Below, in pieces: positions 4,687 through 6,262 of a stretch of 6,262 nt of DNA. Numbering within the stretch: the first letter of the stretch is position 1; every line of letters starts with the position of its first letter. Source of the stretch: Gemmatimonadota bacterium (lineage in GTDB: Bacteria; Gemmatimonadota; Gemmatimonadetes; Gemmatimonadales; GWC2-71-9); NCBI GenBank assembly GCA_022573095.1, contig JACZUR010000139.1, positions 1 to 6,262 on the forward strand, given 5' to 3'. The notes under the pieces are model-generated. The model ran no database searches. It had not been told where the DNA came from and saw only the letters and a program-made list of their open reading frames with translations. The translations under genes were made by a program, and so were the position numbers.

Positions 4687-6231
4687 ATGATAGCAACCGT
4701 TTACTCAGCGGCGGTACTCGGAATCGACGCCTATCGCGTGGACGTCGAGGTAGACGTCACCAAGGGCCTTCCCTCGTTCGCCACCGTGGGACTGCCTCAG
4801 GGTGCGGTAAAGGAGGGCAGAGAGCGGGTGAACGCGGCGATAGTCAACAGCGGACTCGAATTCCCGCTGATGCGGATTACCGTCAATCTCGCCCCGGCTG
4901 ATATCCGAAAAGAGGGTTCCGCGTTCGACCTCCCCGTAGCCATCGGTTTGCTCGCCGCTACCGGTCAACTCGGAAAAAACAACGCTAGAAAGCCGCTGGA
5001 GGACTTCGTCCTGATCGGAGAACTCGGTCTCGAAGGGGACGTACGCCCTGTGCGCGGCGCGCTATCGATCGCCCTCGCGGCCAAGGGAGCAGGTCTGCGT
5101 GGCGTGATAGTTCCATTCGCTAACCTGGAAGAGGCGCGTGTGGTCGATGGGCTCAGCGTCGTACCGGCGCGAAACCTGTCCCAGGTGATCGACTTTCTCA
5201 AGAACGGCACCTGTGTGGAGGAATCCAGGGATCCGCCGTGCGCAGAAACACAAATTGTGCATTACGATGTTGATTTCTCGGACGTGCGGGGACAAGAGCA
5301 TGCGAAGCGCGCCCTGGAGGTCGCCGCTGCGGGAGGACACAACCTGCTGATGGTTGGCCCGCCGGGATCGGGTAAGACGATGCTGGCCCGCAGACTCCCG
5401 ACAATACTTCCCGCACTCAGCCTCGATGAAGCGCTCGAGACGACGAAGATCCACAGCGTGGCCGGATTGTTGCCGCCCGGTACATCGCTAGTTCGAGCGA
5501 GACCGTTTCGAGCACCACACCATACGATAAGCGACGCTGGACTCATTGGTGGCGGCACGCACCCTCGGCCGGGCGAGGTAAGCCTGGCGCACGGCGGTGT
5601 GTTGTTTCTCGACGAGTTGCCGGAGTTTCGCAAGAATGTTCTCGAAGTGTTACGTCAGCCGTTGGAGGACGGATCCGTCACGATATCCCGCGCAGCGATG
5701 TCACTCAGCTATCCATCACAGTTTATGCTCGCAGCGGCGATGAATCCCTGTCCCTGCGGTTACTACGGAGATCGTGGCCACACCTGCTCTTGCAATGAAC
5801 AGACAATTGCGAGATATCGTTCACGGGTTTCTGGTCCGCTTCTCGACCGGATCGATCTCCACATCGAAGTACCGGCTGTACCGTACAAAGAGTTGAGTGG
5901 CGACCGGGCCGGAGAATCGAGCGCTTCGATTCGGGAGCGTGTGAGTTGCGCGCGCGAATTACAGCAGGAACGATTCTCCGGCAGAGGTGGGGTGTTTGCC
6001 AACGCGCACATGACGCCTCGTGATCTGAGGAAACATTGCAAGCTGGAGCGCGGTGCCGAGTCGTTGCTTACGGCTGCTATCGCGCGCCTCCGGCTGTCGG
6101 CGCGGGCGTATCATCGGATACTGAAGCTATCGCGTACGATTGCGGATCTGGTGGGGGAGACTCGTATCGCAGACTCACATGTTAGTGAGGCGGTTCAGTA
6201 TCGCAGTCTGGATCGGAGGGGGGTGGGGTAG
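4687..6231 (+). CDS. comM: ComM/YifB Mg-chelatase-like AAA+ ATPase (DNA helicase)
   Basis: This complete 514-residue protein matches the YifB/ComM family in length and motif order. In Vibrio and Acinetobacter, ComM is a hexameric helicase that drives branch migration when incoming DNA is integrated during natural transformation; it does not act in magnesium chelation. The N-terminal ChlI/Lon-like domain starts with [16 protein letters not shown] and contains [11 protein letters not shown] (27-37). The AAA+ core has Walker A GPPGSGKT (224-231), RAPHHT (275-280), Walker B VLFLDE (305-310) and DRID (387-390). Four cysteines in [11 protein letters not shown] and HTCSC (Cys355, 357, 367, 369) form the usual possible zinc site. 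The C-terminal Mg_chelatase_C domain includes [18 protein letters not shown] (471-488). The family-typical N-terminus supports the ATG at 4687. The gene stands alone, with no other competence gene in view. All key residues are present, so it should be active. No terminator is visible in the last 31 bases. Confidence 0.96.
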   Translation: MIATVYSAAVLGIDAYRVDVEVDVTKGLPSFATVGLPQGAVKEGRERVNAAIVNSGLEFPLMRITVNLAPADIRKEGSAFDLPVAIGLLAATGQLGKNNARKPLEDFVLIGELGLEGDVRPVRGALSIALAAKGAGLRGVIVPFANLEEARVVDGLSVVPARNLSQVIDFLKNGTCVEESRDPPCAETQIVHYDVDFSDVRGQEHAKRALEVAAAGGHNLLMVGPPGSGKTMLARRLPTILPALSLDEALETTKIHSVAGLLPPGTSLVRARPFRAPHHTISDAGLIGGGTHPRPGEVSLAHGGVLFLDELPEFRKNVLEVLRQPLEDGSVTISRAAMSLSYPSQFMLAAAMNPCPCGYYGDRGHTCSCNEQTIARYRSRVSGPLLDRIDLHIEVPAVPYKELSGDRAGESSASIRERVSCARELQQERFSGRGGVFANAHMTPRDLRKHCKLERGAESLLTAAIARLRLSARAYHRILKLSRTIADLVGETRIADSHVSEAVQYRSLDRRGVG

Positions 6232-6262
6232 GGGGAGTTCCCGTCTGTACCGCACTAGCTTC

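Noticed and set aside
4406..4696. 96-codon - strand open frame upstream of comM
   Set aside because: It has no recognisable motif or convincing ribosome binding site and runs across the comM start; more likely chance.

Overview
The window is a 6.26 kb piece of a moderately GC-rich, Gram-negative-type bacterial chromosome. The evidence for an outer membrane is a predicted beta-barrel precursor of the DUF481 type. The combination of a NatB-like ABC-2 permease, a bacterial COG2102 (DUF71/Dph6-like) PP-loop protein and ComM/YifB would fit Gemmatimonadota or a neighbouring phylum. That placement is a recollection-based guess and is not proven by anything in the window. Most of the content is ordinary chromosomal material with one small mobile-element scar.

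Layout. (1) Positions 1-755, + strand: the C-terminal part of an ABC-2/NatB-type permease whose start lies outside the window. (2) Positions 768-2665, - strand: a tight three-gene cluster read right to left. It consists of an unlisted 51-codon gene with a signal peptide and a strong ribosome binding site, a Dph6-like ATP-dependent amide ligase family protein that overlaps it by ATGA, and a DUF481 outer-membrane protein whose ATG follows the previous stop directly (TAGATG). This cluster converges on the permease with a 12-base gap. (3) Positions 2895-3566, - strand: an exported or membrane-anchored alpha/beta hydrolase with a GASFGG nucleophile elbow. (4) Positions 3600-3800, + strand: a remnant of an IS30-family transposase core containing the DNG and WERGT motifs. 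It is cut off just after GT and has no ends or flanking repeats that I can see. (5) Positions 3834-4259, - strand: a 141-residue conserved-looking protein of unknown function with a strong Shine-Dalgarno. A plausible promoter lies upstream, interleaved with two 12-base direct repeats 21 bases apart. (6) Positions 4377-4686: about 310 bases of apparently noncoding DNA with several short inverted repeats and a candidate promoter. (7) Positions 4687-6231, + strand: a complete comM/yifB gene for the Mg-chelatase-like AAA+ helicase used in natural transformation.

The genes do not form one pathway. The - strand cluster is the only clear operon; its close packing suggests co-expression of a secreted peptide, a cytoplasmic ligase-like enzyme and an outer-membrane protein, with unknown joint purpose. 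The features most worth a second look are the small secreted gene, the repeat-flanked promoter of the 141-residue protein, and that protein's possible relationship to the LeuA allosteric-domain fold. I see no CRISPR array, rRNA, convincing tRNA, or defence or toxin-antitoxin system.
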